A stretch of 11,394 bases of DNA from Burkholderiales bacterium (GTDB lineage: Bacteria > Pseudomonadota > Gammaproteobacteria > Burkholderiales > Burkholderiaceae_C), in assembly GCA_011391855.1 (NCBI GenBank), contig JAABPT010000467.1, forward strand, positions 1 to 11,394. Direction: 5' to 3'. A program made the position numbers and the translations under genes. The number at the start of each line of letters is the position of its first letter. Position 1 is the stretch's first letter. The notes below the pieces were generated by a model, which did not search any database, was not told the DNA's origin, and worked only from the letters and a program-made list of their open reading frames with translations. This document shows positions 1 through 5,963 of the stretch, one piece after another.

Positions 1-367
1 GCGCCGGCGGCAGGCGCGCCGGCCCGGCTTCGTTGAGCACCACCAGGCGCTGCGCCAGGGCCAGCGAGCGCTGGGCATCGGCTTCGGTGTCGATGTCACG
101 GTACAGGTCGGTGCCGGTGAGCACCAGCACCAGCGGGCGCTGCGGGTGCGCCGCGTGCCAGGCGGCCACCGAAGCCGCCGAGCGGCGGGCATGCAGCGCA
201 ATCATCAGTGCCGCGTCGGTGCCGGGCCGCCCCGCCCCCCAGGCATCGGTGATGTGAACCCGATAATCCGCGGACAGGAAGCGCGCCCAGCGCCACGCCG
301 TCTGCCAGTTGCCGTTGTTGGCCGAGGCCAGCGCGGGCGTCACGATCACGATTTCTTTGCGCTTCAC
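1..367 (-). CDS. senB: SenB, selenosugar-forming glycosyltransferase (5' part only, runs off the left edge)
   Basis: About 122 N-terminal residues are visible; the rest lies beyond the window. The start is GTG at 367, because an in-frame TAA lies five codons upstream and no ATG is available. The N-terminus has a Rossmann-type strand (KEIVIVTPALASANNGNWQT), then RRSAASVAAWHAAHPQRP and the strand-loop LVLVLTGTDLYRDIDTE. This is the pattern I recognise from the glycosyltransferase family once called TIGR04348. Known for the family: SenB joins selenophosphate to a UDP-sugar to make a selenosugar, the selenium donor for SenA. The adjacent EgtB-like gene, and egtD and a selenate-type binding protein further right, support this over a generic glycosyltransferase. 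It is divergent from senA with 43 bp between start codons. The ribosome binding site is weak. The C-terminal nucleotide-sugar site cannot be checked here. Confidence 0.85.
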   Translation of the reverse strand, partial: MKRKEIVIVTPALASANNGNWQTAWRWARFLSADYRVHITDAWGAGRPGTDAALMIALHARRSAASVAAWHAAHPQRPLVLVLTGTDLYRDIDTEADAQRSLALAQRLVVLNEAGPARLPPA

Positions 368-410
368 TGAGCTCGGAGATTAACCCGAACCGGCAGCGAA
401 ACTGCAGCGA
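368..410. promoter_or_regulatory. Short divergent senB/senA intergenic region with an 8-bp direct repeat
   Basis: Only 43 bp separate the two start codons, so promoters for both genes would have to overlap each other or reach into the opposite coding region. The octamer GCAGCGAA occurs at 393-400 and again at 404-411, an 11-bp period (about one helical turn), with the second copy running into the senA start codon. No convincing -35/-10 pair is visible. A regulatory role for the repeat is inference only. Confidence 0.3.
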
Positions 411-1631
411 ATGAGCCCCGAAACCACGATCAACCCCCGTGAAGACGGCCCTCGGCAACTGGATCGCCGGGCGCTGGCCGAGGCACTGTCGGCCAGCCGG
501 GACGATACCCTGGGCACGTTTGCGCTGTACGAAATTACCTTGCCGCAACTGGTGGTGCCGCAGCGAGCCGAGCTGAACCCGCCGCTGTGGGAACTGGGCC
601 ACATCGGCTGGTTCCAGGAATGGTGGCTGGCGCGCAACCCGCAGCGGCAGCGGGGCGCCGCCGCCGACCCTTTGGTGGCACGCCCGCCCGGCGTGCGCGC
701 CGGTGGCGATGCGCTGTACAACTCCAGCGCGGTGCCGCACGACAGCCGCTGGACGCTGCCGCTGCCCGATGCAAGCGCCACGCGGGCCGACCTGGCGGCC
801 CAGCTTTCGCGAACCCTCGAGCTGCTCGCGGAAACGCCGCAGGACGACGATGCGCTGTTTTTCTTCCGCTGGGCGCTGTTCCACGAGGACATGCACCACG
901 AGGCCGCCGTCTACATGGCGCAGGCGCTGGGCGTGCCGATCACCGACCCGCGCTGGCAGCCTGCGCCGCTGCCGCCGCCCGCCGGCGACCTGGCGCTCGA
1001 AGGCGGGCTGCACCGGCTGGGCCATGCCGGCGCGGGCTTCGCCTTCGACAACGAACTCGGTGCACACGAGGTCGTGCTCGCACCCTTTCGCATCGATCGG
1101 CAGGCCCGGCGCTGGGCCGAATTCCTGCCTTTCGTGGAAGCCGGCGGTTACGCCGAGCCCCGCTGGTGGACCGATGCCGGCCGCGCGTGGCTGGCACGAA
1201 CGCAGGCCACTGCGCCGCGCTACCTGCGCCGCAGCGGCCACGCCTGGCAGCAATGGCGCCACGGCCGCTGGACCGAACTGGACCCCGCCCTGCCCGCGTG
1301 CCACCTGACGCAACACGAAGCGCTGGCCTGGTGCGCCTGGGCCGGCCGCCGGCTGCCCACCGAAGCCGAATGGGAAGCGGCGGCGCTGCAGCGCCCTGAA
1401 GATTTCCGCTGGGGCGATGTCTGGGAGTGGACGGCCAGCGCCTTCGCGCCCTACCCCGGTTTCACGCCGCACCCCTACCGCGACTACTCGGCGCCCTGGT
1501 TCGACGGCCGGCCGGTGCTGCGCGGCGCTTCGTTCGCCACCCAGCCGCGCATGCGCTGGCCTCGCTACCGCAACTATTTCCCGGCCGCACGCAACGATAT
1601 CTTTGCCGGGCTGCGCAGCTGCGCGCCCTGA
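411..1631 (+). CDS. senA: SenA, selenoneine synthase (EgtB-like non-heme iron enzyme)
   Basis: A 406-residue protein of the EgtB/SenA family. Residues about 20-175 form a DinB-like domain with the probable iron ligands H64 (in ELGHIGWFQEWW) and H158/H162 (in LFHEDMHHE, the HxxxH of the family). Residues about 195-404 form an FGE-sulfatase-like domain with GRRLPTEAEWEAA (313-325), WGDVWEWTAS (334-343) and LRGASFA (370-376), ending in DIFAGLRSCAP. Length is normal. EgtB proteins couple hercynine to a sulfur donor; SenA members couple hercynine to a selenosugar in an O2-dependent reaction, leading to selenoneine. I call SenA rather than EgtB because senB is next door; sequence alone does not settle the donor. 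The shine-dalgarno is weak. Transposase remnant sequence begins almost immediately after the stop, so any native terminator or downstream partner is gone. Confidence 0.85.
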   Translation: MSPETTINPREDGPRQLDRRALAEALSASRDDTLGTFALYEITLPQLVVPQRAELNPPLWELGHIGWFQEWWLARNPQRQRGAAADPLVARPPGVRAGGDALYNSSAVPHDSRWTLPLPDASATRADLAAQLSRTLELLAETPQDDDALFFFRWALFHEDMHHEAAVYMAQALGVPITDPRWQPAPLPPPAGDLALEGGLHRLGHAGAGFAFDNELGAHEVVLAPFRIDRQARRWAEFLPFVEAGGYAEPRWWTDAGRAWLARTQATAPRYLRRSGHAWQQWRHGRWTELDPALPACHLTQHEALAWCAWAGRRLPTEAEWEAAALQRPEDFRWGDVWEWTASAFAPYPGFTPHPYRDYSAPWFDGRPVLRGASFATQPRMRWPRYRNYFPAARNDIFAGLRSCAP

Positions 1632-1975
1632 AGGAGTCGGTCCACCAGCTGCAGCGCGCCATTCATGGCGGCCAAGTGGCCCCCCGAGCATGGCCGACGG
1701 CGGCACGAGATGACGGCCATCTCCGGCGCTCACGCGCCGCTGACCCACATGGTGTTGGCCTGGAACACGAATCGCATGGACGGCGTCGTGGCGAGCCTCA
1801 ATCGTGACGGTGTCGGGATCAAGGCGGACTGGCTGCGGCGGATCGGACCGGCGCACTCCTTGCACATCAACTTGCGGGGGACGTCGAGCGCTACGCGGAC
1901 GTGCTGGTCGATCGCGCCGCCGGCAAAGCCACTGCCAAGCCAGCCCAGAAAAGTCTGCCGAGCGAGCCGACCTGA
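1632..1975 (+). pseudogene. Tn3-family transposase (TnpA) C-terminal remnant, frameshifted
   Basis: Three frames must be joined to read it. From about 1632 one frame gives KESVHQLQRAIHGGQVAP. At a run of six C (about 1679-1684) it shifts to EHGRRRHEMTAISG, then LTHMVLAWNTNRMDGVV and DWLRRIGPAHSLHINLRGT. After about 1882 it shifts again to DVERYADVLVDRAAG, ending at TGA 1973-1975. The AWNT..M and GPAH..HIN.RG signatures are those of the Tn3 transposase C-terminus. The first shift fits one extra C. The second fits loss of about 13 bases from an expected ..RGTFRFDVERY.. stretch. The catalytic DDE part is absent, so it cannot transpose. It abuts the senA stop codon, placing one edge of the foreign segment there. 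I did not find the terminal inverted repeat expected just after the gene. Confidence 0.75.
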
Positions 1976-2256
1976 ACGGTGTGACGGCAGGGCGCCAGTC
2001 AGCCGACCGTGAGCTGCGACTGCTCACCAGCGGCCATCTACCCAGGGCCGACATTCGAGCTTTCGATTTCGAGGCCCGCAAACCGACGTTCGTACCGCTG
2101 AGTCAGGGGTCTCGGATTCAGCCCCCTACAGCCGCCCGACGTCATCTGCCGTACGACTCGTTGGTAGCGGAATTTGTCGGTCTGATCCCGCCCCGGCCTG
2201 CCTTGACAATCATGGGACGCACCGCAACGGGTGCAACCATTGCACTACAATTCCGC
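1976..2256. promoter_or_regulatory. Gene-free stretch with palindrome and -10-like box at the DUF4160 start
   Basis: No supported gene is seen from 1976 to 2256. At 2231-2245 there is a perfect inverted repeat, GTGCAA-CCA-TTGCAC, followed directly by TACAAT (2246-2251), a good -10 match. The DUF4160 start codon is at 2257, so transcription from this box would begin at or within a base or two of the ATG. That would give a leaderless message, in keeping with the lack of a Shine-Dalgarno sequence. A TTGACA at 2203-2208 is too far from TACAAT to be its -35. The palindrome is a plausible operator for the HTH protein encoded downstream (inference). Confidence 0.4.
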
Positions 2257-2487
2257 ATGGCAACGCTGATTCGGCTCCCGAAATCCAAGCTCACCATGTA
2301 CGCTGGCGACCACAACCCGCCGCACTTCCATGTGCTGGCCAACGATGGCTCCGAAGCTCTGATTGACTTGGCATCCCTGCGGGTCATTGACGGCACGGTA
2401 CGGCCGGCAGTGTTCAAGGAAGCGCTGGCTTGGGCCAGCCAGAATGTGGCTCTGCTGGCCACGAAGTGGAAGGAACTGAACCCATGA
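2257..2487 (+). CDS. DUF4160 domain protein, first gene of a TA-like pair
   Basis: A 76-residue protein. It opens with LIRLPKSKLTMYAGDHN and carries the family hallmark PPHFHV at 21-26 (the His-rich HNPPHFHV loop), followed by an acidic/small-residue strand (SEALIDLASL). Length fits the small DUF4160 family. ATG 2257 was chosen because the first beta strand of the domain begins there; the next in-frame ATG would remove it. No Shine-Dalgarno is visible. The stop overlaps the next start (ATGA, 2484-2487), so the two are translationally coupled. DUF4160 and DUF2442 proteins are commonly encoded side by side and the pair is often listed as toxin-antitoxin-like. No biochemical function is known to me. 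Confidence 0.8.
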   Translation: MATLIRLPKSKLTMYAGDHNPPHFHVLANDGSEALIDLASLRVIDGTVRPAVFKEALAWASQNVALLATKWKELNP

Positions 2488-2951
2488 GGCCAAAGCAATT
2501 CACTCTGTCCAGCGTGAAGGCAACGCCGACCGCCAGCTTGCTGCTGCGCTATGCGGATGGCGAGCAATTCGAAGTCAGTCTGGTAGACACGATCAAGCAG
2601 CACCCTGCGCTGGAACGGCTGAAGGATCCCAAAGTGTTCAGCTCGGCCAAGGTCGGTGACCACGGCGCCTCGGTGATCTGGGCGAACGACGACGAACTGG
2701 AGTTGGCAGCCGACAACCTGCGCGCACGTGCCGTTGAGCAGGCGGGCAGCGTATCGCATGAATTCATCTGGAATTGGATGGCCAGGAACGACCTGACCCT
2801 CGACGCGGCGGCGGTAGCGCTGGGCTTGTCCCGTCGCATGCTCGCCTACTACCGCAGCGGCTCCAAGCCAGTGCCGCGCACCGTCGCTCTGGCCTGCCTC
2901 GGGTGGGAAGAGGTGATCAAGAACGATGGCGCTTACGCACTGGCAGCGTAG
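2484..2951 (+). CDS. DUF2442 protein fused to a C-terminal helix-turn-helix
   Basis: A 155-residue protein, about twice the size of a bare DUF2442. Residues about 8-80 are the DUF2442 part (strand LLLRYADGEQFEVSL, then LKDPKVFSSAKVGDHGASVIW). Residues about 92-145 look like a Cro/C1-type helix-turn-helix, with LDAAAVALGLSRRMLAYYRSG as helix-turn-recognition helix, then KPVPRTVALACLG. It starts at ATG 2484, overlapping the upstream stop by four bases, with AGGA nine bases before it. The architecture suggests the regulatory/antitoxin member of the pair, repressing its own promoter. The palindrome at 2231-2245 is the obvious candidate site. That role is inferred. Confidence 0.8.
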   Translation: MRPKQFTLSSVKATPTASLLLRYADGEQFEVSLVDTIKQHPALERLKDPKVFSSAKVGDHGASVIWANDDELELAADNLRARAVEQAGSVSHEFIWNWMARNDLTLDAAAVALGLSRRMLAYYRSGSKPVPRTVALACLGWEEVIKNDGAYALAA

Positions 2952-2988
2952 GTACGGCCTGCCATTGCGACCAAGATACTCGCGAGCG

Positions 2989-3261
2989 TCAGCAACTGGC
3001 CGGGACCGATGGATAACTGGGTAGTCGCTTCGAAAAATTCTCGGGCAAGTCGGTCAGCGGTACGCTGCCCGCGGCCAGGGTGCAGTAGCCGGCGACGGCG
3101 TTGGTTTCATCCAGGACTGCGACATAGCACGCACTGGCACGACGGCGTGCATCCTGCGTGGCTTGCGTTCGGAAATACCCATCCAGCGCTGCGACGCCGC
3201 ACTTGAATCGGGTTCGATCGTGCTGCGCCCCCAGAACCTCAAGTCGAAAATCTCCGGTCAC
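2989..3261 (-). pseudogene. Truncated GNAT-family acetyltransferase toxin (TacT-like)
   Basis: Only 90 residues. It begins with GTG at 3261, overlapping the antitoxin stop (GTGA). The N-terminal half is typical of GNAT toxins paired with DUF1778 antitoxins: FKCGVAALDGYFRTQATQDA, then ACYVAVLDETNAVAGYCTL and the strand before KRLPSYPSVPA. After VPA at about residue 88 it runs into unrelated sequence and a stop. The acetyl-CoA pyrophosphate-binding motif (R/Q-x-x-G-x-G/A) and the catalytic tyrosine region of the second half are missing; family members are about 160-175 residues. Intact relatives acetylate the amino group of charged tRNA to block translation. This copy should be inactive. No continuation was found in the other frames toward 2952. 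Confidence 0.8.
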
Positions 3262-3551
3262 TTCGATTCACGAACGAGCCGCCTGTGCGCCTGAAGGGCT
3301 CGCTTCATCGCTGGCGCCAGGGGCGGCGGGTTCAACAACGCTTCTGCAAAGCGCTGCTGATCGTCGACCGAGAGGCGGATGATCTGCGCTTCCTCGATCG
3401 TCCGGTGAGCGTCTTTCAGGGCGGCAGCGACCAGAAAGTCACTGAGGCTGCGACCCTGGATTTCGGCGGCGCGCCGAACAACGGCCAGCGCATCCGGCGC
3501 AATGCGCGCTTCGACGCGCGCGGTTCGACTGGAATCGGTGATGGGCAACAT
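3258..3551 (-). CDS. DUF1778 (TacA-like) antitoxin
   Basis: A 97-residue protein. An N-terminal ribbon-helix-helix-like segment (TARVEARIAPDALAVVRRAA, then EIQGRSLSDFLVAAAL) is followed by the DUF1778 tail, with IIRLSVDDQQRFAEALLNPPP and a basic C-terminus (RALQAHRRLVRESK). The tail normally wraps the GNAT toxin and covers its active site. ATG 3551 was chosen because AAGGAG lies eight bases upstream; earlier in-frame starts fall inside the operator-like palindromes. The partner toxin is truncated, so this is an orphaned but apparently intact antitoxin that may still bind its own promoter. It is convergent with the DUF2442-HTH gene. Confidence 0.85.
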   Translation of the reverse strand: MLPITDSSRTARVEARIAPDALAVVRRAAEIQGRSLSDFLVAAALKDAHRTIEEAQIIRLSVDDQQRFAEALLNPPPLAPAMKRALQAHRRLVRESK

Positions 3552-3572
3552 TCCGAGGTCTCCTTCGGACGA

Positions 3573-3602
3573 CATGTACGTTGATGTACCGTACATTGTC
3601 AA
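3573..3602 (-). promoter_or_regulatory. Antitoxin promoter with three GTAC-core half-sites
   Basis: On the minus strand a consensus TTGACA (3602-3597) precedes the antitoxin gene. A weak -10 candidate, TACATG, is at 18-bp spacing. In plus-strand terms, ATGTAC occurs at 3574-3579 and 3584-3589, and its inverse GTACAT at 3591-3596. The last two form a perfect palindrome with a one-base centre, and the first lies one helical turn (10 bp) away. The sites fill the -35/-10 spacer, the layout expected of an autoregulated toxin-antitoxin operator. The repeats are seen directly; binding by the DUF1778 protein is inferred. Confidence 0.6.
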
Positions 3603-3921
3603 TAAAGGTGCAGTCGAGCGGCAGCAAAGCCGCCAGCCACGAACGACTCTTGATGGCCACCCGCGAGGTGACATCGCCCAGTGGCCGCTGTCCGTCACAC
3701 TGCCGACGCTCAGCCATCAAGGTCAGGTAAGCGCCGCAGTGCTGCCGACCAGCCGCGCCAAGCGGGTACCGGCACCAGCAGTTGAGGCTTGCGCGACACC
3801 TGCCCGCCAGCGACGAGGGCACGCCACCATCTACGCGCGAGGGCAGGGGTCGTGGAAAGATACGCTTACCCCCTGAAGCACGCCGCCAGCGGCCGCACCG
3901 GGGCCGGCCGACCCAGCCGGC
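3603..3921. other. Gene-free stretch between antitoxin promoter and egtD 3' end
   Basis: Upstream of the antitoxin promoter I find no reading frame with a recognisable protein, no RNA gene and no clear terminator. Small frames on both strands lack family signatures. A GC-rich stretch at about 3895-3921 (with GCCGGC twice) could form a hairpin at the 3' end of egtD but has no T-tract. The right limit of the transposon-derived island is probably within this stretch. Confidence 0.4.
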
Positions 3922-4884
3922 TCAGGCCCGCGCCAGCATCAGCGAAAACCAGCCCAGCGCGTCGGTCCAGTGCTGCACCTGGCTGAACCCGGCGTCGTGC
4001 AGCAGGGCCTGGAAATCGGCCGGCTGCCACTTGTACGAGTCCTCGGTGTGGATGCGCTCGCCGACGTCGAAGTCGCGTTCGCCGCCGGGCCAGCGCACGG
4101 TGAGCGACTGCCGCGCCTCGAGGTGCATCTCGATGCGCGACTCGGCGCGGTTGAACAGCGCCACGTGCCGCCACTGCCGCACGTCGAAGTCGCTGCCCAG
4201 CAGCCGGTTCAGGTGGCGCAGCAGGTTCAGGTTGAAGGCGGCCGTGACGCCCAGCGCGTCGTCGTACGCGGCCTCCAGCACGTCGGCGGGCTTGACACAG
4301 TCCACGCCGATCAGCAGCGCACCGCCCTGGGCCGCAGCGTGGGCTTCGCGCAGCAGGCGCAGCGCCGCCGCGGGCGCGAAATTGCCGATGCTGGAACCCG
4401 GGTAGAACACCAGCGCCCGGCCGCGGATCAGGTCCGGCGGCAGCGCCAGCCGGGCCGAGAAGTCCATGCCCACGCCCACCATCTCCACGGCCGGGTGCAG
4501 CTGCTGCAGGCGCTGCAGCGTGCCCTGCAGATAGTCGGCCGAAATGTCCACGGCCACGTAGCACGCGGGCTCGAAGGCGGCGAAGAGGCCGGCGGCCTTG
4601 GCACAGCTGCCGGCACCCAGGTCGACCATGGTCGCCCCGCGGCCCACGGCGGCGTGCACGGCGGCGGTGATGCCGGCGCGGTGCTTGGCCAGGATCGCGG
4701 CTTCGGTGCGCGTGGGGTAGTACTCGGGCAGCTCGGTGATGGCGTCGAAGAGGCGCGAGCCCAGGGCGTCGTAGAAGAATTTCGGCGGCAGCCGTGCCGG
4801 CCGTGCCTGCAGGCCGGCGGCGGCTTCCTCGGCCAACGGTTGCGGGCCGGGCGGCGTGAGGTCGATGAAACGCGGGCTGCGCAT
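3922..4884 (-). CDS. egtD: EgtD, L-histidine N-alpha-trimethyltransferase (hercynine synthase)
   Basis: A 320-residue protein, the standard EgtD length (about 320). It uses S-adenosylmethionine to trimethylate histidine to hercynine, the substrate of EgtB/SenA. Visible features: KFFYDALGSRLFDAIT and LPEYYPTRTE near the N-terminus, with Y38 and Y55 matching substrate-site tyrosines; the methyltransferase glycine motif VDLGAGSCAK (87-96); AVDIS (111-115) for the ribose acid; YPGSSIGNF (161-169); and HTEDSYKW (279-286), whose E281 and S283 match the histidine-binding Glu/Ser pair of characterised EgtD. ATG 4884 has AGGA seven bases upstream and starts the conserved part; in-frame codons further upstream are unrelated. 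It faces away from the binding-protein gene. With senA on the other side of the transposon debris, it most likely supplies hercynine for selenoneine, and for ergothioneine if an egtB exists elsewhere. Confidence 0.93.
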   Translation of the reverse strand: MRSPRFIDLTPPGPQPLAEEAAAGLQARPARLPPKFFYDALGSRLFDAITELPEYYPTRTEAAILAKHRAGITAAVHAAVGRGATMVDLGAGSCAKAAGLFAAFEPACYVAVDISADYLQGTLQRLQQLHPAVEMVGVGMDFSARLALPPDLIRGRALVFYPGSSIGNFAPAAALRLLREAHAAAQGGALLIGVDCVKPADVLEAAYDDALGVTAAFNLNLLRHLNRLLGSDFDVRQWRHVALFNRAESRIEMHLEARQSLTVRWPGGERDFDVGERIHTEDSYKWQPADFQALLHDAGFSQVQHWTDALGWFSLMLARA

Positions 4885-5080
4885 GGGCGGGTCCTGGGGG
4901 GCAAGGGCAGGTTCGGTGCCGTGGCACCCTCGCACGCCGGGGAGGCGGGCGGGTGATGAACGGGTCGCGGGGCAATGTACCAGCCGCCTGCAGGCGCGGG
5001 CGCGATGGGTTCCAATGCGGCCGGGGCGGCGTGCCCCGAGTCGAGCCCACCTTCTGCCTGCCCAACCCCAGGAGCTTTCC
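4885..5080. promoter_or_regulatory. Divergent egtD / binding-protein promoter region with a perfect palindrome
   Basis: 196 bp between two divergent starts. At 4915-4928 lies GGTGCC-GT-GGCACC, a perfect 6-bp inverted repeat with a two-base centre, about 30 bp before the egtD start. A second repeat, CGGGGC-N5-GCCCCG, is at 5022-5038. TACATT on the minus strand (4979-4974) is a possible egtD -10, but no matching -35 is evident. The binding-protein gene has AGGAG at 5070-5074, six bases before its ATG. A shared regulator is possible but not shown. Confidence 0.35.
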
Positions 5081-5947
5081 ATGATCAGCCTGTCCCCCTC
5101 GCGCACGCTGCGCTCGCTGCTGACCTGCGCGCTGCTCGCCTTCGGCGCATTGGCGCACGCCCAGCAGGTCTTTCGCGTCACCACCATCCCCGAAGAGGCC
5201 GCCACCGAGCAGGTGCGCAAGTTCACGCCGTTGGCGACCTACCTGGAGGCGGCCCTGGGCGTGAAGGTGGAATTCACCCCCGTGAGCGACTACCCGGCGG
5301 CCGTGGAGGCGCTGGTGAACAAGAAGGTGGACCTGGTCTGGTTCGGCGGCTTCACCCATGTGCAGGCGAATCTGCGCTCGGGCGGCAAGATCGTGCCGCT
5401 GGCCCAGCGCGAGGAAGACACCCGCTTCCAGTCGGTCTTCATCGCCAAGACCGACTCCGGCATCAAGACCCTGGCCGACATGAAGGGCAGGCAGGTCTCG
5501 TTCGGCTCGCAGAGCAGCACCTCGGGCCACCTGATGCCGCGCAGCTTCCTGCTGCAGGCGGGCATCACCCCGGAAAAGGATTTCCGCCGCATCGCCTACA
5601 GCGGTGCGCACGACGCCACCATCGCCTCGGTGGTCAGCGGCAAGGTCGACGCCGCCGCGCTGGACATCACCGTGTGGCGCAAATTCGTCAGCGAGAACCG
5701 CGTCGACACCAAGGCCGTCGACGTTTTCTACACCACCCCGCCCTATTTCAACTACAACTGGTCGGTGCATGCCGACATGCCCCAGGCCCTGCAAGACCGC
5801 GTGAAGGCCGCTCTCTTGGCACTGGACCCGGCCAAGCCCGAGCAGGCAGAGATCCTGCGCCTGAACCGCGCCACTCGTTACATCGCCACCACGCCCGAGA
5901 ACTACAAGGGTCTGGAAGCCGCGGCGCGCAGCGCCGGGCTGCTCTGA
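5081..5947 (+). CDS. PhnD-like periplasmic binding protein, putative selenate/oxyanion ABC transporter
   Basis: A 288-residue secreted protein. A Sec signal peptide is clear: Ser/Arg-rich start, hydrophobic core LLTCALLAFGALA, cleavage after AHA (residue 27). The mature part follows the PhnD/phosphonate-binding superfamily: FTPLATYLEAALGVKVEF, YPAAVEALVNKKVDLVWFGG, then a second lobe with VSFGSQSSTSGHLMPRSFLL and GAHDATIASVVSGKVDAAALD. Many PhnD-type proteins beside selenium genes are annotated as putative selenate transporter binding proteins; senA/senB here point the same way, but the ligand could be another oxyanion or phosphonate. AGGAG six bases upstream fixes the start. The stop is 16 bp before the broken ATPase gene, so they were one operon. 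The rest of the transporter is missing from the window. Confidence 0.82.
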   Translation: MISLSPSRTLRSLLTCALLAFGALAHAQQVFRVTTIPEEAATEQVRKFTPLATYLEAALGVKVEFTPVSDYPAAVEALVNKKVDLVWFGGFTHVQANLRSGGKIVPLAQREEDTRFQSVFIAKTDSGIKTLADMKGRQVSFGSQSSTSGHLMPRSFLLQAGITPEKDFRRIAYSGAHDATIASVVSGKVDAAALDITVWRKFVSENRVDTKAVDVFYTTPPYFNYNWSVHADMPQALQDRVKAALLALDPAKPEQAEILRLNRATRYIATTPENYKGLEAAARSAGLL

Positions 5948-5963
5948 GTTCAGGGCACCCATC

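Larger units (their letters stand above)
1632..3870. mobile_element. Degenerate transposon / toxin-antitoxin island between senA and egtD
   Basis: This block contains the Tn3 transposase remnant, the DUF4160/DUF2442-HTH pair and a broken DUF1778-GNAT pair. It sits between two genes of one pathway. A hand count of 2161-2340 gives about 59% G+C, against roughly 70% in two nagZ lines (7141-7260). Tn3-family elements often carry toxin-antitoxin passengers, which fits the content. The left edge is well placed near 1632. The right edge, near the end of egtD, is approximate, and no inverted repeats or target duplication were recognised. It may be several overlaid events. Confidence 0.55.

Noticed and set aside
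96..2081. Long minus-strand open frame opposite senA
   Set aside because: Its residues are Arg/Ala/Gly/Pro-rich without family motifs; it is the high-GC antisense shadow of senA and spans the transposase remnant.
2203..2208. TTGACA as a promoter for the DUF4160 gene
   Set aside because: No -10 box is found 16-18 bp downstream; the good TACAAT is 37 bp away.
2936..3000. Hydrophobic minus-strand peptide (GQLLTLASILVAMAGRTY) after the toxin break
   Set aside because: It could be the end of a membrane protein, but it is about 20 residues, overlaps no start and cannot be tied to a family.
5022..5038. CGGGGC/GCCCCG inverted repeat as a terminator or attenuator
   Set aside because: Short, with no T-tract, in very GC-rich sequence where such repeats arise by chance.
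5081..5947. Phosphonate-specific PhnD assignment
   Set aside because: The fold is shared, but no phn catabolic genes are present and the neighbours are selenium genes; the ligand is left as putative selenate or other oxyanion.
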